Assembly: GCA_009937555.1 (NCBI GenBank)
Contig: JAACFD010000078.1
Location: 1-8,478, forward strand
Source: Chlamydiales bacterium
GTDB lineage: Bacteria; Chlamydiota; Chlamydiia; Chlamydiales; JAACFD01
Direction of reading: 5' to 3'
Length of the DNA: 8,478 bases
The position numbers and the translations under genes were made by a program. Below the pieces are notes generated by a model. The model had not been told where the DNA came from, searched no databases, and saw only the letters and a list, made by a program, of their open reading frames with translations. The first letter of the stretch is position 1. Every line of letters begins with the position of its first letter. Below are positions 1 through 7,000 of this stretch, piece by piece.

Positions 1-980
1 TGGTGGATAAGGTTAATAAATGCTCTTAATAGGTTTCCTAAATTACCTCTGATTAGTCCTGAGTCTACAAAGGTTTTAGCAATGTCATCAAAACTAGCAA
101 AGTACTTTACATTTACGAGTTCTCGCAAGAAGTCAACAACATCTGCAGCTTCCCATGCAGCCTGACCTTTTGAGCCATGTAAAGCAATAGCCATAACTAA
201 AACGCTTTTCCTATCATAGGTATCTATATACGTAGAATTGACCCATTTCATATCTAATTTATGTCTGTGTATAGTCATCATTAGACGGTATAGGAAGTTA
301 TGCTTTGGGGTATTTTTCCACGCTAGCATGATTTCCATTGAGGGTTTGCCTGACTTTTTCCAGTTTTTATTGTAGTTCACCTCATATTGACAGAAATCAC
401 GAGTTTGTGCCCTGAAGAACATGTCAATAGCCATAGCAACACTTTCTAAAGGGAATGAAGATAAAAATTGTTTGGTCATATGAGGGAAAATTCTAGCAAG
501 TTCCTCGTCACTAAGCTTAGGATTACGTTTTTTTACCAGGCGTTTGAGTCTGTCTTTTTCATTTTTTGGGAATGAAAAGTTTTCTTCTTCTTCAAATGCT
601 GTAAAAAATAGTGTGGCAATACGTAGGTTTTCTTTTACCCCCTCTATTGGAGGTGCCTCTAAAGAAACAAAAGTTCGATAATTCTTAATGCCGTGAAGAG
701 AGTAATTTTTTAGTATTCTCAGGTCAGCATCAGGAGAATCTAGGCATAGTACTATGGCGGAGTTTTTTAGATGGATACTGCTGTAAAACTCTTGCTGGTG
801 TAGGTTGATAAGGTTATGGGCAATGAGCTTGATTTTATCAAAGTCTACTTCGTGAAAGAAGCTCTCTGGCATATTCTCCTCAAGCCATAAGTAGAACTCC
901 TGGAACTTCTTGCTTTCTTGCTGCACGGCATTCATGAATTCTTGATGAGATTCAACGGCTTGATGAGCTTTACTTGACAT
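1..980 (-). CDS. Probable large NAD-specific glutamate dehydrogenase, N-terminal part (truncated by window edge)
   Basis: An open frame of 326 codons runs from ATG at 980 to the left edge with no stop, so only the N-terminal part is present. The protein is soluble, with no signal peptide or membrane helix. It contains two ACT-like stretches: residues about 75-107, around LCLDSPDADLRIL and HGIKNYRTFVS, and residues about 228-268, around FLYRLMMTIHRHKLDMKWV. It ends in RGNLGNLLRAFINLIH. I recognise this arrangement from the long NAD-glutamate dehydrogenases (about 1000 residues or more), whose N-terminal half is regulatory and whose catalytic domain lies further on; that domain is outside the window, so the catalytic residues cannot be checked. 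The enzyme would convert glutamate to 2-oxoglutarate, ammonium and NADH in the cytoplasm. A second in-frame ATG lies at 995, but it has no Shine-Dalgarno sequence, whereas 980 has GGAG 9 nt upstream. It lies 93 bp downstream of the metal ATPase on the same strand, with no clear terminator between. The family call is from pattern memory; a related ACT-domain protein is possible. Confidence 0.55.
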   Translation of the reverse strand, partial: MSSKAHQAVESHQEFMNAVQQESKKFQEFYLWLEENMPESFFHEVDFDKIKLIAHNLINLHQQEFYSSIHLKNSAIVLCLDSPDADLRILKNYSLHGIKNYRTFVSLEAPPIEGVKENLRIATLFFTAFEEEENFSFPKNEKDRLKRLVKKRNPKLSDEELARIFPHMTKQFLSSFPLESVAMAIDMFFRAQTRDFCQYEVNYNKNWKKSGKPSMEIMLAWKNTPKHNFLYRLMMTIHRHKLDMKWVNSTYIDTYDRKSVLVMAIALHGSKGQAAWEAADVVDFLRELVNVKYFASFDDIAKTFVDSGLIRGNLGNLLRAFINLIH

Positions 981-989
981 ACTCTTAAA

Positions 990-993
990 CTCC
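990..993 (-). promoter_or_regulatory. Ribosome binding site choosing the start at 980
   Basis: On the minus strand GGAG lies 9 nt before the ATG at 980. The competing in-frame ATG at 995 is preceded by a pyrimidine- and T-rich stretch without any Shine-Dalgarno match. I therefore prefer 980, although a 5-residue extension cannot be excluded. Confidence 0.45.
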
Positions 994-1073
994 ATAAAAT
1001 AAAGGATAAACTGAACTTTTGCTAGAAAAGGCTTCAATTCGGTTTATGCTATTTTTTATTTAGATAATCAAGA

Positions 1074-3059
1074 CTATTTTTTTAGTAGTCGCAACCCGTT
1101 TAGTCCGACTAGCAAAGTAGATCCTTCATGGCAGATAACAGCTAGCCAAAGGGGGACTATCCCAAAAAGAGCAGAGAAAGCAGTGGCTATAATGGCAACT
1201 GTAGATAAAATAAGGTTTTGCTTGATAATGCTACTTGTTTTTTTAGCAAAGCCTATAAGCCAGTTGAGCATATAAAGTTCTTCATGCATTAAAACAATGT
1301 GAGAAGCATCTATAGCTCTTTGACTTCCAATCTTTCCCATAGAAATAGCGCAGTGGGCTCTGGCAAGGGCAGGGGCATCATTAATTCCATCACCAACCAT
1401 AGCAACTGTATTTTTTTGTGAGAGTTGTTCTATAAATTTAAGCTTATCTTCTGGAGAGAGCTCTGCATTAAAGGATGAAAAACCTAACTCTTTAGCTAGC
1501 TTTTCAGCATTGTTATGATGATCCCCGGTCAGTATTCTAGTATTTAAACCCTGACTATTAAGATCTTGAAGCAGTTTTTTTATTTGTGGCCGCAGTTCAT
1601 CTTTCAACCAGAATAAAGCTAAGTGGTTTTTACTATGAAATACAGCAAGTGTATAGGCCTGTTCCTTTGCAAGGGCTATTTTTTCTTCTAGCATAGCTTT
1701 AGGCAAAGTGGGGGGTAACTCTAAGTTTTCCTGACTTTTTCCTATATAGACCTCAAGTTTTTCTCCCTTTATTTCTGTTGAGGCGCGAACCCCAAGGCCA
1801 ACCAAGTTTTCAAAATTATCTACAGTTTGTAGTTGAAGTTCACTTTGCTTAGCTTCTTCAATTAAGGCACTGGCAATGGGGTGGGAACTACCAATTTCTA
1901 TAGAGGCAGCTATCTGAAGAGCAGTATTTTTATCTATTTCTCCGTAAAGTATTTCTGTTTTTTCAAGCTTTAACTTCCCTTTGGTTAGTGTGCCTGTTTT
2001 GTCAAAAATAAAAGTGTCACACTTTGCTAATCTTTCAAGAGATACACCTCCTTTCAACAGAATACCTCTTCTAGAGCAGGTACTGATTGAAGTAAGGTAG
2101 CTGATGGGTAGAGCAAGTATTAGAGCACATGGAGATGCAGCGATTAAAAAGGCTATAGACCGGTAAACGGATCCTTCTTCACCTAGAAAAGGGATATTTA
2201 GTAAGTATGGAAGGCTAACAGAAAATAAAATGCTAAGAGCAATGACAGTTTGAGCGTAACGTTCTGAATACTTATTAAAGGTTTTTTGTAGTTTAGGGCG
2301 CCTTTCTTGAGCCTGTGTAACCAAACTGATGAGTTTGGATATGGTAGAACTTGAATAGGGGTGAGTAGTTTTTATGATAAGGTAACCGTCGTAGTTAACT
2401 GAACCTGAAACAACAGTTTCATCTACCTGTTTTTTAATTGCTCTACTTTCCCCAGTAATTTGAGCAAGGCTAATAGTAGAGCAGCCTTCAATCACTACTC
2501 CATCTAGTGGGATAGTTTCCCCAGCCTGGACTAAAACATGAGATCCAACAGGAATATCTTTGACTGACTTTTCAAATGGGATGCCCTGAGCATTCAAGAC
2601 CATTGCTTGGTTAGGGCTAGCTTTATTTAACTGATATAATGAGCTCTTTGCTTTAGCTAAGACAGCGTGTTCTAAAGATCCAGAGGTGGAAAAAAGGACT
2701 AAAAGTAAGCCTCCCTCAAGTTTACTCCCTATAAGGAAGGATAAAAAAGCTGAAAGGGTCATTAAAGCTGAGATATTAATTCTTAACTGACTTAGAAGTT
2801 CAACAGTTCTAACTAGAGAGGGGGTTCCTGCTAGAAAGTAAACTAAAATAAGTAGACTGTTTGATAAGGGAAGGTACTGTGGTAAGTAGCTTAGAGCAAA
2901 AGCTGCTAGCCATAAAAAAGCAGCAAGCAAAGAAGCTCTAAGTTTAAGGTCTTTCCCAAAAGAGCGGGAATTCTTCGTAATAAAGGGGTTGAACTGATCA
3001 TCACAGTTGGACTCAAAAAAGTTTTCAAAAAAGACTGGGGTAATGTGTACGGTTCTCAT
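1074..3059 (-). CDS. Heavy-metal translocating P1B-type ATPase, P1B-4 (Fe/Co-like) motif set; relative of chlamydial ZntA
   Basis: A complete 661-residue ATP-driven metal exporter of the inner membrane. All P-type landmarks are present: actuator TGES at 202-205, phosphorylation motif DKTGT at 353-357 (D353 the phosphorylated residue), HP at 393-394 of the heavy-metal subfamily, TGD at 511-513 and GDGINDAP from 556. The membrane motif in the helix before the P domain is SPC (309-311) rather than CPC, and the last helix contains HEGST (644-648). This SPC plus HEG(G/S)T pair defines class P1B-4, whose characterised members (CoaT, CtpD, PfeT, FrvA) move Co2+ or Fe2+; the zinc/cadmium label often given to chlamydial relatives is therefore doubtful. 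There is no N-terminal CxxC metal-binding domain; the first 40 residues are only loosely metal-ligand bearing. About eight hydrophobic helices are seen, near 43-60, 66-87, 95-111, 116-135, 269-290, 301-323, 613-633 and 636-655. It follows the VIT-like gene after 3 nt in the same frame, without its own ribosome site. The P-type call is certain; the substrate is inferred. Confidence 0.93.
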   Translation of the reverse strand: MRTVHITPVFFENFFESNCDDQFNPFITKNSRSFGKDLKLRASLLAAFLWLAAFALSYLPQYLPLSNSLLILVYFLAGTPSLVRTVELLSQLRINISALMTLSAFLSFLIGSKLEGGLLLVLFSTSGSLEHAVLAKAKSSLYQLNKASPNQAMVLNAQGIPFEKSVKDIPVGSHVLVQAGETIPLDGVVIEGCSTISLAQITGESRAIKKQVDETVVSGSVNYDGYLIIKTTHPYSSSTISKLISLVTQAQERRPKLQKTFNKYSERYAQTVIALSILFSVSLPYLLNIPFLGEEGSVYRSIAFLIAASPCALILALPISYLTSISTCSRRGILLKGGVSLERLAKCDTFIFDKTGTLTKGKLKLEKTEILYGEIDKNTALQIAASIEIGSSHPIASALIEEAKQSELQLQTVDNFENLVGLGVRASTEIKGEKLEVYIGKSQENLELPPTLPKAMLEEKIALAKEQAYTLAVFHSKNHLALFWLKDELRPQIKKLLQDLNSQGLNTRILTGDHHNNAEKLAKELGFSSFNAELSPEDKLKFIEQLSQKNTVAMVGDGINDAPALARAHCAISMGKIGSQRAIDASHIVLMHEELYMLNWLIGFAKKTSSIIKQNLILSTVAIIATAFSALFGIVPLWLAVICHEGSTLLVGLNGLRLLKK

Positions 3060-3062
3060 AGC

Positions 3063-3815
3063 TTAAAAAAAACATTCGGTTAAATAGTAACAAATGCCCG
3101 TGCTTAAGAAGAAGATGCTCAAGTTCCAAGTTAGGGCTGTAATCGTTTTATTTCTTAAATAGCGACTGATGAAAAAAGCGCTGCAAACAACAGCTAAAGT
3201 AGTTGTTGTTAAAACGCCTGTAATACCATAAAAGTAAAAGGCAAGCAGACAAAATGTACAAGCAGTAGCGCTTCCCATAGCTGAAAAGAAGCCTTGCTTC
3301 ACGGGGTGTTCTTGTTTTGCTAGTGTTAATCCAAGCTCTTCTTCAAGCATAACTTTTAATAGGCGGTTGTCATCAGCCATTAATACATCTAAAACCTGCT
3401 CAAGGAGCTCACCCTTAAATCCTTTTGCGGCATATATAACTCCTAGCTCTTCTCGCTCTTGCTCTCTATTTTGCTCAATTTCCTGTCTCTCTTCTAGCGT
3501 AAGTCTTTTAAGTCTCTCTAGGTGGGACCAAGACATTAGTGCTGATAAAGCCCCTTTCCATACTGTCCAAGCAACTGCAAAAAGGGCTAACATAGCTAGC
3601 TGTAAGTCTTTTTGGATGGTAACAGGAGTGAAACTTAGGATGATTGCTAGTAAAGTATAAATAAGAGCGGTGTCTTTTAGGGAGCTGCTAAAGCAGGAAA
3701 GGTGGTCAGGAAGCTCTGGCCCGTGAGTTTCTACAGAGGTTAGCATTCCCTGAACATGTCTTTCTGCAACATGGTGTAGGGCATCTTTTCCGTTAAAATG
3801 GGTGTGCTCGCTCAT
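3063..3815 (-). CDS. Divergent VIT1/CCC1-family (vacuolar iron transporter-like) membrane protein; possible CT728 counterpart
   Basis: A 250-residue integral membrane protein. Its N-terminus is unusually His-rich (H4, H6, H14, H15, H20, H31, H38). Two hydrophobic helices follow (about 49-66 and 70-93), then a hydrophilic Glu-rich cytoplasmic region (about 95-172), then about three helices (173-197, 199-217, 226-249). The hydrophilic part matches the metal-binding domain of VIT1/CCC1 proteins: a helix with E108, E109, E112, E114, E118, E120, E122 and E123, the GVIYAAKGFKGELLEQV stretch typical of the family, and MLEEELGL from 156. Five helices with the domain between helices 2 and 3 is the VIT topology. 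The first helix lacks the DGL motif with the transport aspartate of known VIT proteins, so transport may differ or be lost. Known family members move Fe2+ or Mn2+. Start at 3815 is supported by AGAG 5 nt upstream and a good promoter. It leads the operon with the metal ATPase. The pairing resembles CT728 next to zntA in Chlamydia, from memory only. Confidence 0.72.
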   Translation of the reverse strand: MSEHTHFNGKDALHHVAERHVQGMLTSVETHGPELPDHLSCFSSSLKDTALIYTLLAIILSFTPVTIQKDLQLAMLALFAVAWTVWKGALSALMSWSHLERLKRLTLEERQEIEQNREQEREELGVIYAAKGFKGELLEQVLDVLMADDNRLLKVMLEEELGLTLAKQEHPVKQGFFSAMGSATACTFCLLAFYFYGITGVLTTTTLAVVCSAFFISRYLRNKTITALTWNLSIFFLSTGICYYLTECFF

Positions 3816-3828
3816 AAATTCTCTAGGT

Positions 3829-3856
3829 ATACTAAGGGTTATATTAAGATATTAAG
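3829..3856. repeat. Tandem octamer repeat at the metal-operon transcription start (candidate operator)
   Basis: On the plus strand ATATTAAG occurs twice in perfect tandem at 3841-3848 and 3849-3856, and a one-mismatch copy, ATACTAAG, lies at 3829-3836. The block begins 1 bp past the predicted -10 box of the minus-strand promoter, so it spans the likely transcription start and early leader. This is a usual position for a repressor site. That it binds a regulator is inference; AT-rich chance repetition is possible. Confidence 0.4.
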
Positions 3857-3857
3857 G

Positions 3858-3898
3858 ATCATAACAAGACAGTCAGATTGCTTCAATTGTCTTTTTTT
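3858..3898 (-). promoter_or_regulatory. Sigma70-type promoter of the VIT-like/ATPase operon
   Basis: Reading the minus strand, -35 TTGAAG (3881-3886) and -10 TATGAT (3858-3863) are separated by 17 bp. The -10 is preceded by TGT, giving an extended -10 element. A run of seven A (3892-3898) just upstream of the -35 could act as an UP element. Transcription would start near 3851, leaving a leader of about 35 nt before the ATG at 3815. Confidence 0.6.
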
Positions 3899-3912
3899 AG
3901 TAGTTTGTTTGG

Positions 3913-3931
3913 TAAATCAAAATTTGAATTA
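3913..3931. repeat. 19-bp imperfect AT-rich palindrome between the divergent promoters
   Basis: TAAATCAAAATTTGAATTA is a dyad centred on 3922, with eight of nine arm positions complementary (inner arms TCAAA and TTTGA perfect). It sits between the two -35 boxes, 26 bp from that of the metal operon and 38 bp from that of smc, where a regulator could affect either direction. It does not look like a Fur box. Function is unproven. Confidence 0.3.
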
Positions 3932-3969
3932 AACCTGTAAAAGGTAAAGTATCTCTATATTCTTGATGG

Positions 3970-3999
3970 TTGAGTCAATTGCACCAAATAGGGTATAAT
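3970..3999 (+). promoter_or_regulatory. Sigma70-type promoter of smc(-ald)
   Basis: A perfect -10 hexamer TATAAT (3994-3999) is preceded by TTGAGT (3970-3975, four of six consensus matches) with an 18-bp spacer. Transcription would begin near 4006, giving a leader of about 50 nt before smc. No other promoter-like pair in the intergenic region is as good for this direction. Confidence 0.6.
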
Positions 4000-4014
4000 T
4001 GCGAGAAAATTCTT

Positions 4015-4026
4015 AGTGCAGGCACT
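4015..4026. repeat. Perfect 12-bp dyad in the smc leader
   Basis: AGTGCAGGCACT has perfect 5-bp arms around a 2-bp centre, about 10-20 nt after the predicted smc transcription start and 30 nt before the start codon. As RNA it could form only a short stem (AGTG/CACT with a 4-nt loop), so a DNA-binding site is the more natural reading. Function is inferred from position only. Confidence 0.3.
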
Positions 4027-4043
4027 TGAATAGCAATATCTAT

Positions 4044-4048
4044 GGAGG
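4044..4048 (+). promoter_or_regulatory. Ribosome binding site fixing the TTG start of smc
   Basis: GGAGG lies 7 nt before the TTG at 4056. No in-frame ATG exists in the leader, and the ATG at 4042 is in another frame and stops after five codons. With the canonical SMC beginning (MKLKQIILQGFKSF), this makes TTG the clear start. Confidence 0.85.
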
Positions 4049-4055
4049 ATAGCTT

Positions 4056-7000
4056 TTGAAACTCAAACAAATTATACTTCAGGGGTTTAAGTCTTTTTGT
4101 GATCGAACCGTTTTATCATTTGATGTCCCTATAACCGCAATAGTTGGCCCTAACGGCTGTGGTAAATCTAATACTTCTGATGCAGTTCGCTGGGTACTAG
4201 GGGAGCAGTCTGCAAAATCTCTTCGTGGTGACAAAATGTTTGATGTCATCTTTTCAGGAAGCTCTAAACGAAAAGCTGCCAATTTTGCAGAGGTAGTAAT
4301 TGTTTTATCTGAAATTAATGGGGAGCTACCCCTTGATTATGAAGAGATTGCAATCTCTAGAAAATTATATAGGAACGGTGACTCATGTTATTCTATTAAT
4401 AATCAAGAGGTGCGCCTGAAGGATATTCATAGTCTGTTGATGAATACCGGTTTAGGTAAAAATTCCTACTCAATTTTAGAGCAAGGGAAGATGGATGAGG
4501 TAATTGTTGCCTCGCCTCAGGAAAGAAGGGCGACGTTTGAGCAAGCATCTGGTATTCTAAGATTTAAGCAGAGTAAAAAAGAAGCTCTCAAAAAGCTCGA
4601 AGCGATGGAAGGAAACATTGTTCGCTTATCTGACATTTCATCTGAAGTTGATAAGCAGATGAGGGTTTTAGAGAAGCAAGCAGAAAAAGCAAAAGAATTT
4701 AAGTCGAATAAATCTGCTTTTGAAGAGCTGGAAAAATCTTTAGTTTATAATAAATGGCAAGCGGCTCAGCAAGGCTTGAAGAAAAGCTCGGAAGCATTAG
4801 ATCAATGTGGGGAAAAAATTGATGAAATTCAGGAGCAAACCAAGCAACTGGATGAAGATTTAACTAATGCGATTAAAAAACTAGAAGAAGAAGAAGGGCA
4901 CTACCAAGAGAAAAATGAGCACCTGTTTGATAAAAAGAAACAAGTAGAGTTATTGGAACAGGATATTAATAATAAGTCCAAGCAAAATCAGGACTTGAAA
5001 GAAAAAGAGAAGCAACTAAAAGAAGAGGTGCAATCCTTTTTTAGAGACTCTAAGACTGCAGAAAAAGATTATAACCAAAATAATAAGAAGTTTGAGAAAC
5101 TTTCAGCTGATCATGAGAAGCTTATGCAGGGCTTTGAGGATCTTAGAGAGAAGGTTCAAAAAGAAGAGAGTAACCTTCAAGAGCTACAGCAAGAAGTAAA
5201 GCAAGTTGGAGATAAACGTTTTCAAATTCACCAATCACTTGCTGCTGTTGAAGCTAATTTTCAAGAAACTAAGCTAAGGCTAGAAAATAATCAAGAAAAG
5301 CTCACCCAGTTTGAACAAAGAAAAAAAGCCCTGTTTAAAAGAAGGGAAGGCCTGTCAAAGCTTGCAGATGAGAAGAGGTCGAGAGTTCAGACTTTATCTG
5401 CTCAGGTAGATGAGATAAAAATTAAAGTCGGAAAAGTTCAGACTGAGAAAGATGGTATCACTCAAAAGCAAGAAGAAGTAGGCAAGCAATTTAAAGCTGC
5501 TTCTGCAAATTTATCAGAATGCCGTGCTAAGCAAAAAGTATTGCAGCAAATGAAAGAAAGCTCTGATGGGCTAAGTAATGGAGCAAAGGCTCTTTTAAAA
5601 GCGAGCCAAGACCCTAAAGGTCCTTTTCATAATGCTGTTGGAATGTTAAGTGACAAGATAAATACAAAGAAAAAGTATAATAAGAGTATTGCAGCCCTAT
5701 TTAGACCTTATGAAAATACTCTATATGTAGAAGGTGCCCAGAACCTTAAAAAGGTTTATCAGTATATTAAAAAAGAAAACCTTTGTGACTTATCCATTTG
5801 TTTACTTGATAAGGCTAGTGATGCTTTAGACCAAGTACCCTTTATTGAGAGCAGTCAAGTTCTCCAAGAGAGCTTAAAGAATGTATCGCTTGTTGATGAG
5901 GTTGACCTTTCAAAAGTAGGTAGTGTTCAAGCCCAGCCATTCTTAACAGAAGATGGAGCTCTTATCAATGAATGGGGCATATTATCAATAGCCTCAGGGA
6001 AAGAAAGCAACCGTTTTGTACGTAATGCAGAACTTCAAGACTTAGCCAAATTGATTACTGAAACAGAAAAAGACTTAAAGCAGCTACAAGAAAGTACAGA
6101 GAAGCTAGAAAATGAAGCTAAGCTAAAACAGCAAGAGCTTATTCAGTTAGATAAGCAAAATCGTACTATTGAAATGAAATTAGTTGAAGAGAACTTTTCT
6201 CTTCAAAGAGCTCTTAATGATATGAATGAGGTTGATAACCAGGTAAGTAAGCTAGAGAGTGTTTTTGAGAATATCCAAAGAGAGCGAAAAGAGCTTTTTG
6301 ATAAGAAAAAAGCGATTGCTGAAGATGTAAGCTCTTTTAAGAATCAAGTTAAAGAATTGGATAAAGAGAAGGATAAATTAGAAAACAGATTAGTTAAAGA
6401 GCAAGGCTTGTTTGATAAGTTGCGCAAAGACTTTGAGTTAAGGCAAGAAAAAATATCACAGTCAAAAGATCAGTTAACCGCAACTAAGCGACTACTTGAT
6501 TTATTTGTAGCTAAGAAAGAAGAAGGGGAAAAACACCTAACACGCTTGCAGCAAGAGAGTGCACAAGTTCAAGAGCAGCTTGATGCAAATAAAGAAGTTT
6601 CAAAAGACATGCAAGAGAAAAAGCGTGAGAGTGCAGCAGAGCTAAAAGAAGCTCAAAGCTTACTCAAAGAACAACAAAAGCAGGTGAAGCTTAGCAAAGA
6701 AGCTATTGAAGGAATTCAAAAGAAAATAGTTAAAAATCAGAACTTATTTAAAGATCACGAGAATAGCAAAACTAAAGTAGCTATAGATCAAGCTCAGTAC
6801 GAATCGACTTGTGAAACCATGAGTAAAGAGCTTTTGGAGAGGTATGAGATTAATGTTGAAGAAGTAGCTCCTGAAGATTATCAACTTAAATTACCGCTAA
6901 AGGATGCTGATAGAAAGCTGGTGGAACTTAGAAAGAAAATTGAGACTGCTGGCGATGTTAACATGACAAGTATCGAGGAGTTTGATAAGTTAGGCCATAG

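Noticed and set aside
1013..1035. Possible hairpin (GAACTTTT/AAAAG..TTC) between the ATPase and the left-edge gene, considered as a terminator
   Set aside because: The stem is AT-rich with a bulge and is not followed by a T-run on the minus strand, so it is not a convincing intrinsic terminator.
3065..3072. Programmed slippage at the A8/T8 tract joining the two metal genes
   Set aside because: Slipping by one base leads either to a stop within a few codons or to a frame different from the ATPase; only stop readthrough, not frameshifting, would fuse them.
3367..3660. 97-codon plus-strand open frame
   Set aside because: It lies wholly antisense inside the VIT-like gene, is Ser/Cys-rich low-complexity as expected from the reverse of Glu/Leu codons, and has no ribosome site or family resemblance.
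3823..3836. Imperfect palindrome around GTATAC in the VIT-like leader
   Set aside because: Only the 6-bp core and two outer pairs match; it is too weak and overlaps the better-supported octamer repeats.
3892..3898. Run of seven T in the intergenic region considered as a plus-strand terminator tail
   Set aside because: No GC-rich hairpin precedes it and no plus-strand gene ends there; it fits better as an A-tract upstream of the minus-strand promoter.
3816..4055. parS-like site or replication-origin element near smc
   Set aside because: I looked for the TGTTNCACGTGAAACA pattern and for DnaA-box clusters in the intergenic region and saw neither.
4042..4059. Five-codon minicistron (ATG at 4042, TGA overlapping the smc TTG)
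   Set aside because: Its ATG is part of the smc ribosome binding region and has no Shine-Dalgarno of its own; such a short frame is expected by chance.
4079..4282. 67-codon minus-strand open frame
   Set aside because: It is antisense to the Walker A region of smc, one of the most conserved parts of that gene; it is a shadow frame.
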